Positions 63,630 to 64,000 of a stretch of DNA of 64,000 bases are shown piece after piece (within the stretch, counting starts at the first letter, position 1; each line of letters opens with the position of its first letter). The notes under the pieces are model-generated. The model worked only from the letters and a program-made list of their open reading frames with translations. It was not told the origin of the DNA and made no database searches. Both the position numbers and the translations under genes were made by a program. The DNA comes from Streptomyces griseoloalbus (GTDB lineage Bacteria; Actinomycetota; Actinomycetes; Streptomycetales; Streptomycetaceae), in NCBI GenBank assembly GCA_014650015.1, contig BMUD01000011.1, forward strand, positions 62,001-126,000, in the 5' to 3' direction.

Positions 63630-64000
63630 TCAGTGGAGCAGACTTCCTTGTAGCTCAGCGCGCAGGTCCGGGGTGAGGACCGCCCCCGCGCGGTCGACCA
63701 GCAGCGCCATTTCGTAGCCGACGAGGCCGATGTCGCACTCGGGATGCGCGAGAACCGCCAGGGACGAACCGTCGGACACGGACATGAGGAACAGGAACCC
63801 TCGTTCCATCTCCACGACCGTCTGGGCGACGTTGCCGCCTTCGAAGATCCGGGAGGCACCGGCCGTCAGGGAGGTCAGTCCCGAGGCGACGGCCGCGAGC
63901 TGGTCCGCGCGGTCGCGCGGGAAGCCCTCGGAGAGCGCCAGAAGGAGACCGTCGGCGGACACGACGACGGTGTGGGACACCCCGGGGGTGTTGTCCACGA
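63630..64000 (-). CDS. cvnB: Conservon roadblock/LC7 protein CvnB (conservon 2), N-terminus beyond window
   Basis: The frame runs off the window end, so about 123 residues of a roadblock/LC7 protein are seen, from [20 protein letters not shown] to [11 protein letters not shown]. It is nearly identical to the CvnB of conservon 1 over the shared part. Its cvnA partner should lie just beyond 64000. It is 112 nt upstream of cvnC. Confidence 0.92.
   Translation of the reverse strand, partial: VDNTPGVSHTVVVSADGLLLALSEGFPRDRADQLAAVASGLTSLTAGASRIFEGGNVAQTVVEMERGFLFLMSVSDGSSLAVLAHPECDIGLVGYEMALLVDRAGAVLTPDLRAELQGSLLH

Overview
The window is a stretch of Streptomyces chromosome. It has very high GC with strong third-position G/C bias, GTG starts and ATGA/GTGA gene overlaps. 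The gene order gatB ... ilvB-ilvN-ilvC, serA, proline catabolism, leuB, ilvE, cimA, accB-accE, then cvn conservons is the one known from Streptomyces chromosomes of the S. coelicolor type. No rRNA, tRNA, CRISPR array, prophage or intact transposase was recognised.

Layout. 1-6.1 kb: the 3' end of gatB, a SAM methyltransferase, an MMPL exporter, a GNAT acetyltransferase and a small membrane protein. 6.2-17.0 kb: a catabolic island. On the minus strand it has a 2-hydroxyacid dehydrogenase, a glucarate-dehydratase-like enolase-superfamily enzyme, a second 2-hydroxyacid dehydrogenase and a 5-dehydro-4-deoxyglucarate dehydratase (KdgD). Divergent from these is a five-gene Dpp/Opp-type ABC importer with a TauE-like permease behind it. 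The two arms share an 11-bp GntR-like motif, so a co-regulated sugar-acid uptake and degradation system is likely. 17-28 kb: a conserved 57-aa protein, a large LuxR (LAL) regulator, a small DUF6191-type protein, a PQQ-type sugar dehydrogenase lipoprotein, an aldo/keto reductase, a 2-hydroxyacid dehydrogenase and a ten-helix PAS-GGDEF-EAL protein with a decayed EAL motif.

28-47 kb is the branched-chain amino acid core: ilvBNC behind a leader-peptide attenuator, serA, an MFS exporter with its divergent TetR repressor, a PucR regulator divergent from proline dehydrogenase and P5C dehydrogenase, leuB, ilvE and cimA. cimA has its own leader peptide, apparently on a leaderless transcript, with an attenuator. 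Decayed genes lie between these (an alpha/beta hydrolase pseudogene and an agmatine deiminase relic), as do two related inverted-repeat mobile elements. 47-57 kb: a secreted Gly-rich membrane protein, a YceI protein, a glycosyltransferase, a DMT transporter, an orphan B12/radical-SAM enzyme of the HpnR (hopanoid C-3 methylase) type, an SDR, and accB-accE for acyl-CoA carboxylase. 57.2-64 kb: two tandem conservons on the minus strand, one complete (cvnA-B-C-D) and one cut off by the window end. Their cvnD genes share a 167-bp identical tract that suggests recent gene conversion.

Most important observations: the two-member MITE family whose ends overlap stop codons; the cimA leader with ATT-ATT codons; the duplicated C-terminal tail behind proline dehydrogenase, which forms a small overlapping ORF; the cvnD gene-conversion tract; the shared operator in the glucarate island; and the orphan HpnR-like gene beside a 186-bp nested palindrome.
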